Numbered from the stretch's first letter, positions 20,379 through 32,951 are shown. The stretch is 64,000 nt of DNA from Adiantum capillus-veneris (GCA_014529385.2 CM043942.1:63335184-63399183); one strand, 5' to 3'. Numbers and translations: made by a program. The notes: generated by a model from the letters alone, not told the origin.

Positions 20379-21025
20379 TGTCACAAATTGCTGACGAGTC
20401 AAGCCATTGAAGAACGGAGTAAACCTACAAATCTCGGTCGAGGGGCCTAAACCCTAAGAAGCAGAAGCAGTAAAAGAAGAAGTGGAAGAGTTCACATCAA
20501 CTTATGGGACCCCGTCCGATGGGGCCTAAGTAACTAAATGCATCAAAATAAACCATCATAGAACTTGCGCAGAAGATGATGACGTGGCAGCACTACGAAC
20601 GCCTGTGATTTGCGTTAGAGGTGCCACGTGGCAAGCTATACAAACAGTCCTCGGATTTTGCGTTGACAGCTTTTGGGCGCCATCTTTTGAAGCAATTGCT
20701 TCTAAGTTTTAAGCTTTTCATGTAACTGCTTTTCATGGCCAAGTGCCCTTAAATATGAGCTGAGGGCTCATTCTCTGGCATGCTTCCTGGAGAAGGTGCA
20801 AAGTCTAGAATACCGACATTGTACTAAGTTCAAGTTCAAGCGCCAAGGTTTGGGGCCAGTGCTCTCTCGGGACGGAATACCGCCACTCCCCGTCTCATGC
20901 CATCTTATCTCTTTCAGTTCATTTGTCATTTCCATCTTATCTCTTTCAGTTCATTTGTTATTTCAAGTGCTTAAAGTTGTTTAGTCTGTTCTTTCCCATT
21001 GGCAAGTGGTGCCTGTCCCGTGACA
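20379..21025 (+). repeat. LTR of family L1 (solo or orphan)
   Basis: 647 bp from TGTCACAA to CGTGACA. It has two ACGTGGCA sites (20580, about 20632), the shared GGCTCATTCTCTGGCATGCTTCC segment and a 35-bp local duplication near 20910-20960 (ATCTTATCTCTTTCAGTTCATTTGT). No flanking duplication (GAGTC against CACAC), no primer site downstream and no polypurine tract upstream, so it is an orphan LTR. Confidence 0.8.
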
Positions 21026-21159
21026 CACACACACACACTTTTTTTTTTTGGTAAATCAATTTGATTTATCTATCTGTGGGAAACCTCAAAGAGAGGCAAA
21101 CCCACCAAAAAGATGTACAAGAAAGGGAACACAAAAGTGTTCGGCTGTACAAAATAGCT

Positions 21160-23800
21160 AAAAGCATTCATAAGAAAGCTGATGTATCTCTGCCGTGATA
21201 TCACCAACTTCCAAGGCGAACCGCAAAGACTGCCTAAGGGAAAGCTTGAAGAAAGGCAGGGGATCTGTATGAATGCGATGGAACATAGGGATCTGTATGA
21301 ATGCGATGGAACATATAGTCATTAAGGGGTCGCCACAGGCTCCAGTACGGCCAAAACCTGCTGACCCACATGAAGAAGACTGCAAAGCACTGCAACGCCG
21401 GTGAGAAGATACCAAAAACCCAAAACCGCTTATGGAAGACTGTCGTGGGAAAACGCAGCCGCATACACGCAGATACCCGACAAAGGAAATCTCGAGTAAC
21501 ACAGCAATCTCACAAGAGGTGACAAACATCCTCCTTGCCAGATAAGCAACGGACACATGATGAAGGGCGGATACGGCGCATCCTAAGAAAGGTACCCACA
21601 GGGAGCACACCAAGTAAACACCGCCAAAGAAACAAGCGCTCTTTCAACGGTAAATGGATTTCCCATAGTGCAGATAGAAGCCTTCGGCACCAAATATCTG
21701 ATTTATACATGTGTCAAATAGCGTTGCAATGATCAACAAGCCATGGATGAGGCAGAAGAAGAGCATATGCCCGACCGGCAGAAATATCTTGAAAAGGCAT
21801 TTCCCCAAGCTTCCAGTCAGACATGCAATTACCGTCAGCCAAAGGTGAAACCGGCAAAAACTATCAACATTTATTGTAATTCTCTCCAAAATTGGCGCTA
21901 GTGCATGCCCAACCCAAAGCGGCGAGCGGCAAATGGAAACTCAAAAGTGAAACCAGCTGCATCCACCACATCCTCAACCACTCGAATGCCACGGCAGGAG
22001 AGGAAGTACGCCTGGGGAGGTGAGCGGTAGACCAAAGTAAGAGAAAAGCCCGGCTCCAATCAAGGCTCTCCACGCGAAGTGAATTTCCTTCCTTCCTAGC
22101 ATTCCACGATAGATGAATCGTAACCTGTTTCCATGCAGAGAGCAAGGTGGAAGAAAGTGGCATCCAGGAATATGACCATCCATCTTACCAAATACTACCT
22201 CCCAAATGCATGATTGCCACTGACCAAATGATGATGTAACCACATGCTGACTAGAGTGTGCAAACATAAGAGTCCAAGGATGAGATTGTTGCGTAAGTGT
22301 AGGCAAAAGCATAGCCTTCCGAGCAAGGACATACTTGCGCAGGTCCAAAATATTCAAACCACCAAAGCGCTTTGGTGTACAAAGTTTTGCCATTGACATC
22401 AGACGCAGACCTTTATTGTGCGCATGAGTTCGCCACAAATGTGACAAAATGGCCGACATGAGAGAATCAAGAGAATGGCGAGGCCAATGCAACAATGACT
22501 CAACATAAGCCATGAGGATGCTCTGAACAATTCGCAGGCGAACATGCAGTGCCCAAGTAGAAAGCTTCCAGTAATGCAATTTGACAATTAAGCGTTTCAT
22601 AACCCAATCCACTTTCTGCGTGTGAGTAACATTCCATCCAATTGGATAACCCAAATGCCTGGTGATTACATTCGGAAGAACAATCTCTCCTCGCCACAAC
22701 AGAGCATGCCAATCACAAGAACGAAGTGGCAAAAGCTTTGATTTACGAAAATTGACTTTAAGACCAGGGTCCAACCGCAATCGCAAACAATTCCAAAGCT
22801 TCCATAATCACTTGAACATCGCTTTGCTGATTGTGGGGCATAAACAATGAGTCATCCGCATAAGCATGCCCAATAAAGCATGACCCGATGGTAGCTGCAA
22901 ACCATGAAGACGCTACGCAGATGTCAAGTAATCAAGATTTATCAACAAAGGATGAGAGGCAATTGCACACAGCAAAGCACTAATGGGGCAACCTTGCCTA
23001 ACCGAACAACCAAGCGGCCACGATCCTGTCAATTCCCCTTCCAGGATCCCCGAAGACGTACTACAATCATACAAGAAATAAACCACATCGGCCAACTTAG
23101 GACCAAATCCTAGACATCTCATTGTGGCAGCAATGAAGTCCCATTGCACAGTGTCAAAGGCCTTTTCAATATCAACTTGCATGACCAGCACATCTTGTTG
23201 CATATACTTAGCATACTCCATGCAAATCATAACATTGGCCAAATTGTCCATGATTTGACGACGAGGAATGAAACCATACTGAGCCTGATGAAGTCCTGTA
23301 AACAAATAGTCCTTGATGCGGTGGACCAACATTTTAGCCAAAATCTTGTAAACCACCAGCATCAAAGTTATGGGCCACCAATGAGAGAACTGCTCGTAAA
23401 GCGCTTGCTTGGGCAACAATTTAAGTAAGCCCTCTTTCCATGAAATTGGTAGATCGTGTTTCGCCCATGCCACATTTAACATGAAAAGTAGGGGCTGTTT
23501 AAGAACATCCCAAAAGGAGATGAAAAATTCCACCGTAAGTCTATCCCAACCGGAAGATCTCCACCGGCCCAATGCAAGCAGGGCACCATGCAATTCGGAA
23601 TCAAAGAAAGGATCCTCAAGGCATTGTGCCTTCTACGAAGATAGGATCGAACGAACATAAGAAAGCAACAATTCACGCGCTCGACAAGTTGCCGAAGAAG
23701 GTTGAGATGGAGCAGCAAACACCTGACGATAATGTGAAACCATAACCTCAGCAAGTTCCCGCTTCGAAGAAGTCCAAGCACCCAAAGAAGCATAACCCGC
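21160..23800 (-). pseudogene. LINE-C reverse transcriptase and zf-RVT domain
   Basis: Reading right to left: WDRLTVEFFISFWDVLKQPL (about 23540), ITLMLVVYKILAKMLVHRIK (about 23340), QYGFIPRRQIMDNLANVMI, MQVDIEKAFDTVQWDFI (about 23150), GCSVRQGCPISALLCAIA (about 22960), then AYADDSLFMPH (22851-22862 for YADD). The thumb and linker run through LGYPIGWNVTHTQ to the zf-RVT block KERLFLWRCLLGVLPVG...CVRCLSGKEDVCHLL (about 21650-21510). Frames shift several times. A 28-bp tandem duplication sits at 21258-21313. It would perform target-primed reverse transcription. Confidence 0.8.
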
Positions 23801-23984
23801 TTAATTCACTGTCCAAATGCTTAGAAAATTTCTTCGAAGCACAACCTTTATCCATAAAAGCCTGTTGACGTGCACGCGTCTGCCATATAGCAATTTTCCT
23901 CTTATCATTTTTTTGAATACACACTTGAGCTTCACATAACTCTATCATTTTAGAGTCAGTCAGGGGTCGGAAATCAGCCAACTG

Positions 23985-25154
23985 TTGTACTCGTTGACTA
24001 ACCCTTTTCGTATCAACGACATTCCCCCAAATAAACTACATATACTGCATACCATAGTCAGAAATCACACTTTGTACTCTCATGACAAAACGATACTAGG
24101 CAGCGTCCAAATCAATATGCATTTGAGCCAACAGCGGGGGAATAATATCGGCAATCATGTGACGAAAAACTTCATGTGTAAGATGGGCATTACTAACATG
24201 CAACAAATGTTTCCTGTGAAGAGGCCGATCACAAAGAGACTGTCCAAAATACAAAGACAGCAAAAGAGGATAATGATCCGATAGCTATAGAGCATAATCT
24301 ATCCTCATGTCCTATACAAATTCTGCATATTGTTGCCCATTAAGCAAATACCAACGATCCAATAGTGCTCTATAAGAAGAATGAGCAGCATGCTAAAAGG
24401 TAAAACCAGAAGCATCAGGATGAAAACGCCATATATCGATCATTTGAGCAAAGGCAACAAGAAGATCCCATTTGTGTTTCTCCGCAAGCAACATATGCGA
24501 ATTTCCTGTGGTGCTATAAAGCAAATCAGGGGTATTATTGAAATCTCCACAAAGAAATGCATTCGAGATTCAGGGGTGAGACAAGATTTCGCGCCATAAA
24601 GCAGCTCTTTGCCCAGAGGCTGTGTATGCATAGGTACCTCCAAATTCATGAACTCGACCATTCAACAAACACTATACCACTATCCACCGACCATGCGGAT
24701 CATTGTATAGCAGAACAGGCTGAAGCTCATGGCAAACCAACATCAATAAACCCGAGAAATCTTGCAAGCCAGCGTACGCAATCCAATATCCGGCAAAATA
24801 GAAACATTGACCACCAAACTCGTGCTAATTATGCTCTTGCAATACAACTATGTCTGCCCTACATGTATGTACATAATGCCAGGTCAGACGCCATTTGTCA
24901 AGGTTGCATAACCCACGCACATTGTATGAGATGCATTTAATATGACTTTGCATTGGAAACATATGTACAAAAAGCAACAAACATAATAATCCAGTGGAGG
25001 TGCCCATAGACACGTCTCCATCCACTACATCCGTACGAGGACCCAACCTCTGAGTCAAAGCAAGAAACGTGTCCACAATGTTCACAAGCAATGTGCAAGT
25101 CTCACCAAAGGAGTACATCTTTGTAATAGTGCATCGCTTTGTCCAATGGATCAA
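23985..25154 (-). pseudogene. LINE-C apurinic-type endonuclease domain
   Basis: The N-terminal strand CISYNVRGLCNLDKW is followed by IVVLQEHN (about 24830-24940), the metal-binding Glu motif of the exonuclease-endonuclease-phosphatase fold. The catalytic GDFNNTPD segment is at about 24520-24545 and SDHYPLLL at about 24255-24280, all minus strand and in different frames. This enzyme nicks target DNA for insertion. Stops follow EHN and other segments. Confidence 0.75.
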
Positions 25155-26120
25155 TCAACATGCGATTGTCATTCCATGGAAGTTGCTTAAATGATGCATT
25201 CTTGTTGGCATTAATAGAAGGAACATAATTACGAGAAGAGATTGGTGTGCGAATCTTCAATGCTTTTTTTGGCACCACCCATGTATTGACATCAGCAGGT
25301 GCAACATTTTTGCTTTTAGCAACGGTCCCATTCCCATGATCAGTGAGTTGTTGTACCTTGCCTTTCCCTTTTTCCACATTCGAAGCCACCTTAGCAGTAG
25401 AGGCCCCACTCTGCTTAACTTCACTTGTGGGTTTTCCAGTAGGGATAGAGGTGGATGAAGGAACAGCAGAGGGAGGGGGCTGCAAGACCAGCTCTGGACA
25501 TTCAGATTGCATATGACCAAATTTGCCACATCAAAAGCATGAATTCGCAAATTTTCCCCATTTAAGTTTAAAGGGGCGCTTGCCCACCCATGGATCTCCT
25601 GAGTCAACCATAATACCATCGAGGGTAATCTTGTCAGTGTCCCAGAGAATGCAAAACCTGTTGGTATTCGCATCCAATTTTGAGGGACAAATAACCTTTC
25701 CAAGCTGCGCAGCCAACAACGGCAGGAAATGTCTCCAAGTGCGGGGGAAATCAACAATTTCCACCCACACCGGGCATTTGTGACGAATAAGACTCTGGTA
25801 GTCTTTAGTGAATGCCCACGGGAGAACATGTGTCATCTGCGTATTAAAAAAGAGTGCAGACATCTCAAGCAAAAGATTTCTAGCTTCCATATCTGCGAGC
25901 AAAACTTCATAAACAATCCACGCGCCCCAAAGTAGACACCACGGATAGCTTGTCGCTTAAGGAGAAAATCTACCCATTGCCCGACATCTTGCGCAGTAGA
26001 TATTTTCCCCGGGAAAACCAGGATAACTGCATTCATAGCATATTGCGCAATTGGGTCCCTGAGGTCCTGTAACGGAATGCGCACCTCAAGAGCAGGCGTC
26101 TGACCATGCCATGTCTATCG
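25100..26120 (-). pseudogene. LINE-C ORF1, DUF4283-like with broken zinc knuckle
   Basis: Minus-strand segments NAVILVFPGKISTAQDVGQW (about 26040) and ALFFNTQMTHVLPWAF, then CPVWVEIVDFPRTW and FCILWDTDKITLDG, match the DUF4283 RNA-binding domain of plant LINE and Gag-like ORF1 proteins. The knuckle reads SCF*CGKFGHMQSEC: a TGA (25531-25533) falls between the first two cysteines, where CGA is likely ancestral. A proline- and serine-rich tail follows (25512-25102). One frameshift lies near 25880. Confidence 0.7.
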
Positions 26121-27542
26121 AGCCTCCTCAAAGTCCTCATACAAGCATGCGTTGATCTAAGAAGCTGCCTCCGACGAGGGTTCCATTGCTTTCCGACGCT
26201 TAAAGACACACAGTGAGTCAAACATAAATTTAAAAAGCCCTTCTCCAAACAAAACCAACTGGCGAAAAAACTCTACAAACAACTGTCGAAAAAACTTTGC
26301 AATCACCTGCCAATTGAAAACAGTACAACCAGCCCTGACAGTCCTGGTGTGCAAAACCTGCCGCACTCCCACATACACGCGTGCTAGGCAAAGTGGTGCT
26401 CCTCAGCAACGCCGAGCACGTTGTCGCACTAGGCAGAGGGTCGCGTAGAAGCAGGTCGCGCTCAGGTGGTCAAGCTAGGTAGAGGGTCTCGCAGGAGCAG
26501 GTCGCGTAGGAGCAGAGCAGGTCACGCTCCTGTCCACACACACACACACGCACACACACACCTACTGGCGCAGGCGCAGGCGCAGAGAGTTGTAGCAAGG
26601 CGCAGAGTTTCACGCGACAGAGGGCTGAATTGCCAACGCTTCTCACACACACACACATATCAACACACACATATCACACACACCTCTCTCTACTCAACAA
26701 TGTTGCTACAGGGCAGAGACGGAGGAATCAAAAAGGGGAAACGCTAGCCTCTCCAGCGTGGAGGATTTTGTAGCGTTCGCTCCAACGTTGGAGAGGGGGA
26801 ATTGGGGAACACACCCGGCACAAACACAAGGGCCTCTCTATAGCTCAGGGTATCCACAACACCCCTATCCTCTCACAAAACACGTTCAAAAACACACTTT
26901 TCACTAGCAGACCGCCCCTGCTCAATTTCCACTGCTCACACTCCACAAATTCACCACACAACCCACACCTACTGCCACGGTCTTTCTCCACCCTTACACA
27001 CGCACACAGCCACTCAATCTCACTCTTACCCAAAACACCGTCGATCCGCGGGGGCACACACATCCACACAGCCGGCACCGAGGGAAAACACGAATGCAGG
27101 AGAAAGAGAAGGGGGAAAGGGGAAACGACGCAAGAAAAAACACAATGGAGGCTTTACCACTCCTCAAACACTCTTTACAAATTACAACTCATTTACATCA
27201 AACAACGCACCCACATGGTCGCCAGGCAAGAAAACGCGCACTTGTGGCTTTGCAGGCACACACCTCTGCACAAAAAAGCCAACCCAAGAACTCACACACA
27301 CTCCCTATCTTGGCTCTTTGCAGGCTCACCGGCTCAAGGCCCTGGCAAGAAGCCTACTCTAGCAAAAAGCATGAAAAATGGCTCAAAAATGGTTTTTATA
27401 AGGGTGCCCCTTTCAATTTGAGCATCTGGGTTCTGATTGGTCCACCTTGCATCCACATTTGGTAACCTTGGGAGGAGGTAGCCACCTCTGGCTTCATTTG
27501 CTCTCTCTCTCTCTCTCTCTTTCCTTTGTACTTGGGGGGAGT

Positions 27543-27564
27543 GCATTAACGACATCGCTAATGC
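27543..27564. repeat. Palindrome copy 1
   Basis: GCATTAACGACATCGCTAATGC is an imperfect palindrome (9 of 10 pairs, CA centre). Its reverse complement recurs at 27902-27925. Confidence 0.6.
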
Positions 27565-27889
27565 CCCTTAGTATTTCTTTATTTTTCCTTTTCCTCCTTT
27601 ATTTTTTCACCCTTTGGAAGGCCACCCCTTCCACTGCCTCTTTGATTTCCCCCTTGACCACCTTCATCCAGCCCATTCCTTGACCTATCCCCCACCAGCC
27701 TCCTCTCTCTCTATTTCTCTCTCCTCCTTCTCCCTTTTGGTCCCGGCCTCCCTCCTTGCCTTTGCCTTTGCTTGGTCGGTCTTGAAACGGCCGCGCTCTT
27801 TGCACTTGCCCCGGCCCCGGCTCCGGCGCCCTTTGACCACACCCTCTCTTATTCTCTCTCTTCCCTCGCGGGAATGCTCCTTTGCTATG

Positions 27890-27935
27890 CACCGGGGAGG
27901 GGGGCATTAGCGATGTCGCTATTGCCTCCCCCCTT
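27890..27935. repeat. Palindrome copy 2, longer stem
   Basis: The core GGCATTAGCGATGTCGCTATTGCC pairs at 10 of 11 positions and is flanked by a G-rich left arm and a C-rich right arm that extend the stem. The core matches copy 1 in reverse complement. Confidence 0.6.
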
Positions 27936-29481
27936 GCCTTCAAAAACGTGGGGCCTCCAAGGACCGGCCGCGGGAACGCTGCTGTCGGGCGCTGCCACCT
28001 CATCAGTTACGACCGCCAAACCAGAACCGCCGGCCGCTTACGGCCATTGCCGCGGGCCGTCTCCAGCACAAAATAGCCTGCCCACTGCGCGCGCTTCCGG
28101 AAATGCCAACACGCAGTGCTCCTCGGGGCCCGCCATCGCCATAGCTCCACAAGCTTGCACACCACTACGATACACTTTAGCCTATCCATGCTTTGGGTTA
28201 TATACCCGATATGCTTCATTCGTCATGCGCATGTGGAGTCATTAAAGGCCACGTGGTGCGCTCAGCTTCACTAGCCTTCCAAAGCCTCCAAAAGAATCCA
28301 CTTTATGAGAGTGCCAACTTGGCCCAACTCCCATTCTCTGCTCATAGATCCAATCCCAGAGCTGCGAAGCCCGGTCACAAGTCCATATCCCCGGCTCCGT
28401 TCTTTGTCATCCCTCCGACTTTTGACTTCTTCGAGCCTGCTATCGGAGGCCGCAAAGTCATCTGCAACCAACTCCGAGCAAATGCACCCAACTTCCGACC
28501 GCTGCAACTTTTTGCTCCAGGCTCCGTTTGACGCACAATCAACTCCTTCTAGCTCCATTCACTGCATTGCACCTTCTCGCACTCTGTCGCGGTCCAAAAA
28601 CTGACAGATGGCGCGACTCCCCATGTGGTCAGGTGGGCACCAACCTAGCCCCCGATAAAACTTCCATTGGCCATAACTTGCTATCCAGAGCTCTGATCCG
28701 CAATCCGAGAAGACAGACATGCTCCGTAATTCAAGCTCTACACTTATATCTGCTGACATCTGCTTGGGCCCTTTGTCCCCAGTTGGCCGACCGTCGGGAA
28801 TCTGCAACGCCTTCTAACTTTGAACTTCAGTATCTTGCACACCAGGGCTCCGTTTTATGAGCCGTCTGGACGGGCTTCTAGAGCACATCGAACACTACCT
28901 TCCAGAGCACTGACTTGGCACTTTGGGCACTTTGATTTTTCATCCCATCTGGACCATCCTTGAGCTCTCTTGGCCTGAAAAACCGCTTTAGACACACATT
29001 CCCGCTACCCTTTGGCTACCCAAGACCTTGGTACCTGCCCTAGCCTTATGCACTGCACCTGCCTACAGCCCTCGCTTGGCATAGACCACTTCCTAGTTCG
29101 GACCAACTTTGGTTGCGCCAACATGGGCTATTTCTTGTATGTTGGGCACGATATGTTGGGCACGAGTGGACACAAGCGCAACAAACGGCCTCTTGCCCCA
29201 CGCGTCCACAGTAGCACAGCCCCTTCGTCGATTTTTGTAACATAAATTCATTCTCTTGTGTTGAGTTTATTAAATGGCCTTTGACATGGCCAAGGACTTA
29301 TTTTTAAATAAGGACACTACAGGGGGGGGTTTTTTTGGGATAAGGAAGAAACCCGAGAGACTACAAAAAAACTTACAGAGACTCGTTCTTTGAACCCCTT
29401 GCTTCTCCTCGAAGCCTTCTCTCTCCCATCTCCTCTCACTCACGCACTTCCGTCGTCACTTGCCCGCCTCAAGACACTCAC

Positions 29482-29700
29482 GCCGATGCGTAGAGATCCT
29501 AAAAGTCTGACTTTTGTGAAGAAAAAGCACAAGGAGACGTGTTTCGCGTTAAAAATTCCATTTTTTCCCCAATTCGTGATAGATTATTCCAGATCTAGTG
29601 CACAACATGAAGATGTCCCAAGTAACACTCAAATTCCATTCACACATGCTCTGTACACATGGATTATGAGCACTTTCTAGTGTCTTGATCGGCGTAAATC
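29482..29700 (+). pseudogene. G3 gag, 5' part
   Basis: A frame opens with ATGCGTAGAGATCC (MRRDPKSLTFVKKKHKETCF) and runs to the LINE-B target site. It continues after the LINE at 35683 with sequence homologous to the gag of G2. It is the N-terminal part of Gag, which G2 has lost. The region upstream (29240-29481) should hold the leader and 5' LTR, but I find no primer site and cannot delimit them. Confidence 0.55.
29686..29700 (+). other. Left target-site duplication of LINE-B copy 2
   Basis: TGATCGGCGTAAATC is repeated exactly at 35668-35682. These 15 bases bracket the whole minus-strand LINE and prove its ends. Confidence 0.95.
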
Positions 29701-29710
29701 TTTTTTTTTT

Positions 29711-32210
29711 TCCGAGAAAAAGATCCTTCTATTAGTTAATGAAAACTACCCATAGGGCTACATCCACCTCTGCAAGAGAGGGCTACAACAAGCATGATGG
29801 GGAGACTCTCCCAATGAAAAAACAGCATATATACAATGAGGCTAAATCAACAGATGGGAGGAGGGAAGAGCCACACAGGTGGACACAAGTGCCATCTGAG
29901 CACCCCCTGGACTATGGTGTAGAAAGGCCCAGGGCGCCAGAGTCGAAGCAAAGCCTCGCGGCGCTCCCGCATGCGGTCAGAGCTACCCTGTAGTCCCTCA
30001 AGCTGTCCTCTGAGAGTATGGATCAGCTCTAGCCAAAGGTCACGAACAGTATCTGCTGGTGGCACAAGGCGAGCCTCAATGATGCGGAAACAGCGGGCCC
30101 GCCAGATGAACCAAAGTGTCATGCCACTGATGAGCTCCCAACACTCCTCTCTCTCACTGCACCACTCCTGTGGAATAAGCTCTGTAACAGGCTGGAGTGT
30201 AGGTCGCCCCCCCCCCCTCTGCATCACTATCATCCTGCTGGTGGAAGATAGCTCAAACTGAAGTGTCGGGCCCGTGAGTGTGGACCAGGCCGCTGCCCCC
30301 CAAGTGTACTGTCGAGCCGTGGAGAGAGCAGGCATCAGCCGAAGAACTCGTAGCCACACCTGCTGGGCCGAGGGACAGTCCCAAAGATAATGACGCTGAG
30401 TCTCCACCAACTAGTCACAGGCTGCACATGCGGCCGAGAGACCACTATGCACAAGCCAACTCCATACTCCTGTGGCTCTGTGTGCAACCAGCCACTGAAA
30501 CAAAGTGACGCGCCTCGGCTGTCTGGAGTCCCACAGCCTCTGCCAAAAGGCTGCCAAGAACTCGACTGTGAGGCCCTCCTCCTGCCAATGACGTGCTACA
30601 GCGGGGCGGGCCTCTCTGTGTTGCAAGTATATGACGTCCAAGCCGAACAGTGTACTGAAAGAAGGGGACTCCTGGGCGGTCTGCAGAAGAGAAGGGGTCC
30701 CTCCATAGCCACTCACCAAGATCCCACTGTACTCGTGCCAGTGGACAACACTCCCAAGCCCATAGCCTCCAGTGTTAGGTCTCAAGAGCTGCTGGGTCAG
30801 GGTCTATGACGCAAGTCCACCCACAGATGCCCACAACTCAGATCCTCTGGAAACAGCACTCTGCTACGTGCGGGGCCTCTACTGCAACTCGTTGTAATCG
30901 TCCCCCACCCTGAAGCTCGAAGAACAGGGCTCAGATAGTCTCTGAGCAGGCCTTGACTGAAATGAGCACCTCCACTCGTGTGAAGGCTCCCATCCACCGG
31001 GGTGCTACTGGCTCGAGAGGCGTGAGCCACTCAGCTGGAACTGACTCTGAGATGTCCTGACACATGCTCTGTACCCCTCTCATGACCTGTAGCTGGAAAC
31101 CATGCACCTGCTCTGACAAACCTGTGAACTCTAGCCAATCACCTAGAGAGCGCGTTGGACCTGCTACCATGGGACCCCAAGAACACGAGGCCGACTCCCA
31201 ACCAAGTGGCCTCCCTGAGTGCTAACCATGGGGTTCCAAACGAGGGACTGCCGTAGGCGCTCCTCCGTGCACGTCGGCTGTCTATGCTCTAGGCCACGCC
31301 GTAAGAGCTCCCAAGATCGAAGCAAACTCACAGCAAAGCGGTCCTCCAGTCTCCTGCTCAAACCAACTCGGCGCAACTCTGTAAAGATCCATCTGGTCGA
31401 AGGTTGCCAAGGGCCTCCTGATTGAGGCACCCTGGCACGAAGCCTCTGCAGCAAGAACTCCTTGCAGGGCTCCTCGCCTGAAAGAAGTCCTCTGACGACG
31501 AGCTTCCCAAGAAGGACTATGCTCTACTGTGCTGGATCAATGATCCCAAGCCCTCCCTGAGAACAAGGAAGTGTGATGACCGACCAAGCCACCTTGGCTC
31601 GGGCAATCTGAGTGTCACGACCTGGCCAAAGGAAGTTCCTAATCAGCCTCTCTACCTGGCTGATACAAGAACTCGAGAAGATCCAGCAAGAACTGATGTA
31701 CCACATAGTCACCAACAACACCTGGTTGGCACCTACTACTCTACCAGCCAGCGAAAGTCATGCTGAGCTCCAATGTAACAGCTTTCTCCTGATGGACAGG
31801 AGAAGACGAGCAATCTACTGCTCGGGGGACAAGTCCAAACCAACCTGACAACCGAAGTACCGAACTGCAGTCCCTGGGGGAATCCACCTGAAACCCTCTC
31901 CTGGCATCCAATCTGGCACAGGAGCACTGCCAACCGAGAAAGCCAATGTCTTTCTCTAGTTCATCAGTGCGCCCGATGCACAACAGAAGGTCTCCAAAGC
32001 CTGCTCACATCTGTGTAGATTGGCCTCCTGGCCCTCTAAGTACAAGGCTGAGTCGTCAGCAAACTCAGCGTCCAGAAGCTCATCTCCCCAAATAGGTAGT
32101 GCTAAGCCCCTCAGACCAACCTACTGTGACACCAAAAATCTGCTCATCGCCTCCGCATAGAACAGAAAGAGAAAGGGGGCAAGAGGACAACCCTGTCTGA
32201 CCGATCATGT
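29711..32210 (-). pseudogene. LINE-B copy 2 RT palm, C-terminal domain and 3' UTR
   Basis: The minus strand reads VRQGCPLAPFLFLFYAEAM (about 32200-32145), EFADDSALYLEGQEANLHRC (about 32070-32010; FADD active site), then the thumb (SCISQVERLIRNFLWPGRDTQIA, about 31670-31605) and RWIFTELRRVGLSRRLEDRF. The zf-RVT-like end includes RVTLFQWLVAHRA (about 30520-30480) and WFIWRARCFRI (about 30115-30085). Several stops. The 3' UTR ends GGATCTTTTTCTCGG plus poly-A, as in copy 1. Confidence 0.8.
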
Positions 32211-32951
32211 GAGCATGAAGCGCTCACCTCTACCTCCTGCCAAAAGCACCTGATTGTGAGCCTGTCTGTACAAAGCTGACACGCCTCTGATCCAAGCATC
32301 TAAGAAGCCCATCCTGCGTAGAGTGCTCTCTAGAAAGTCCCAGTCAACTCTGTCGTATGCCTTCTCAAAATCGAGAAGAAGAATCACAAGGTCCTCCCCA
32401 CGGAGCCGTGCCAAGGCAGAAGCCTCCCAGAAAGTGAAGATGTTGCCAAGGATACTGCGTTCCTTGACAAAACCTGTCTGAGTCCCATGTATAAGGCTCT
32501 CCAAAAGTGGTTGAATCCTCAAACTCAGAGCCTTGGCAAGAGTCACTCTGTCACCCACCTGAGTCCACTGAGATGCCTGTCGGTGAAAGGCAAACTCATG
32601 GCGCCTCTCCTCTGTGCAAGCAAGCTCCTGTCGAGCCTGCTGTAACTGCTCCTCCAACCATGGACTCTCTGGATGCTGCTCCTGCATCCTCTGTAGTGAA
32701 GAAATGCCTCGTCTGAGACGCTGCTCCTCCTCTCTCGCTGCAACCCGTCGAGCCAGAGACTCCTGGAGAAAAAAGTGGCTAAGCTGAGCTAGGCCTAAGG
32801 CCACTCTGTCAGCAGGTAGAGCCTGGTTGTCCATGCCCTCTGTCCAGAGAGCCTTTACCCTCTCTTTGAGTGCTGAGTCCAACAACACCCGCTCTGGGAT
32901 GAGAAGCATCGTGCCCCCACTCCTCTGCCTGTCTACCACTGTAAGGATCAC
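32205..32951 (-). pseudogene. LINE-B copy 2 linker and RT with internal deletion
   Basis: An open frame of 248 codons. The first half is a helical, Arg/Glu/Gln-rich linker (LARRVAAREEEQRLRRG). It then jumps from QWTQVGDRVT straight to LAKALSLRIQP, RT sequence that in copy 1 follows LNSTYKI. The RT N-terminal fingers between these points are absent (junction about 32540). It goes on with TQTGFVKERSIL and VILLLDFEKAYDRVDWDFLE (catalytic Asp) and ends at a TGA in FMLT*, just before the VRQGCPLA block. The deletion is in frame. Confidence 0.8.

Larger units (their letters stand above)
21039..26530 (-). mobile_element. LINE-C, minus strand, nearly complete
   Basis: A non-LTR retrotransposon read right to left: ORF1 with a DUF4283-like domain and zinc knuckle (about 26120-25100), ORF2 with endonuclease (about 24965-24240), RT (about 23800-22500) and a C-terminal zf-RVT domain (about 21710-21450), then poly-A (T11 on the plus strand, 21039-21049). 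The 5' end is not certain. I place it at the (CA)n tract near 26530 because the 3' end also abuts (CA)n (21022-21038). Many stops and frameshifts. Confidence 0.7.
26531..29240. other. GC-rich and AC-rich low-complexity block
   Basis: 2.7 kb with no recognisable coding domain. It holds (CA)n-rich tracts (26531-26560, 26645-26690), pyrimidine-rich stretches, a (CT)n array (27500-27521), a TATA-like TTTTTATAAGGG (27392-27403), two copies of a palindrome (27543-27564 and about 27890-27935) and a 12-bp tandem ATGTTGGGCACG (29139-29162). It could be the 5' UTR of LINE-C, a long LTR or a promoter region; none is proven. Confidence 0.4.

Noticed and set aside
26466-28860. Several open frames of 60-160 codons on both strands in the GC-rich block
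   Set aside because: They are overlapping frames in low-complexity and microsatellite sequence (poly-His/Thr, Ser/Leu runs) with no domain, no codon pattern and no conserved start.
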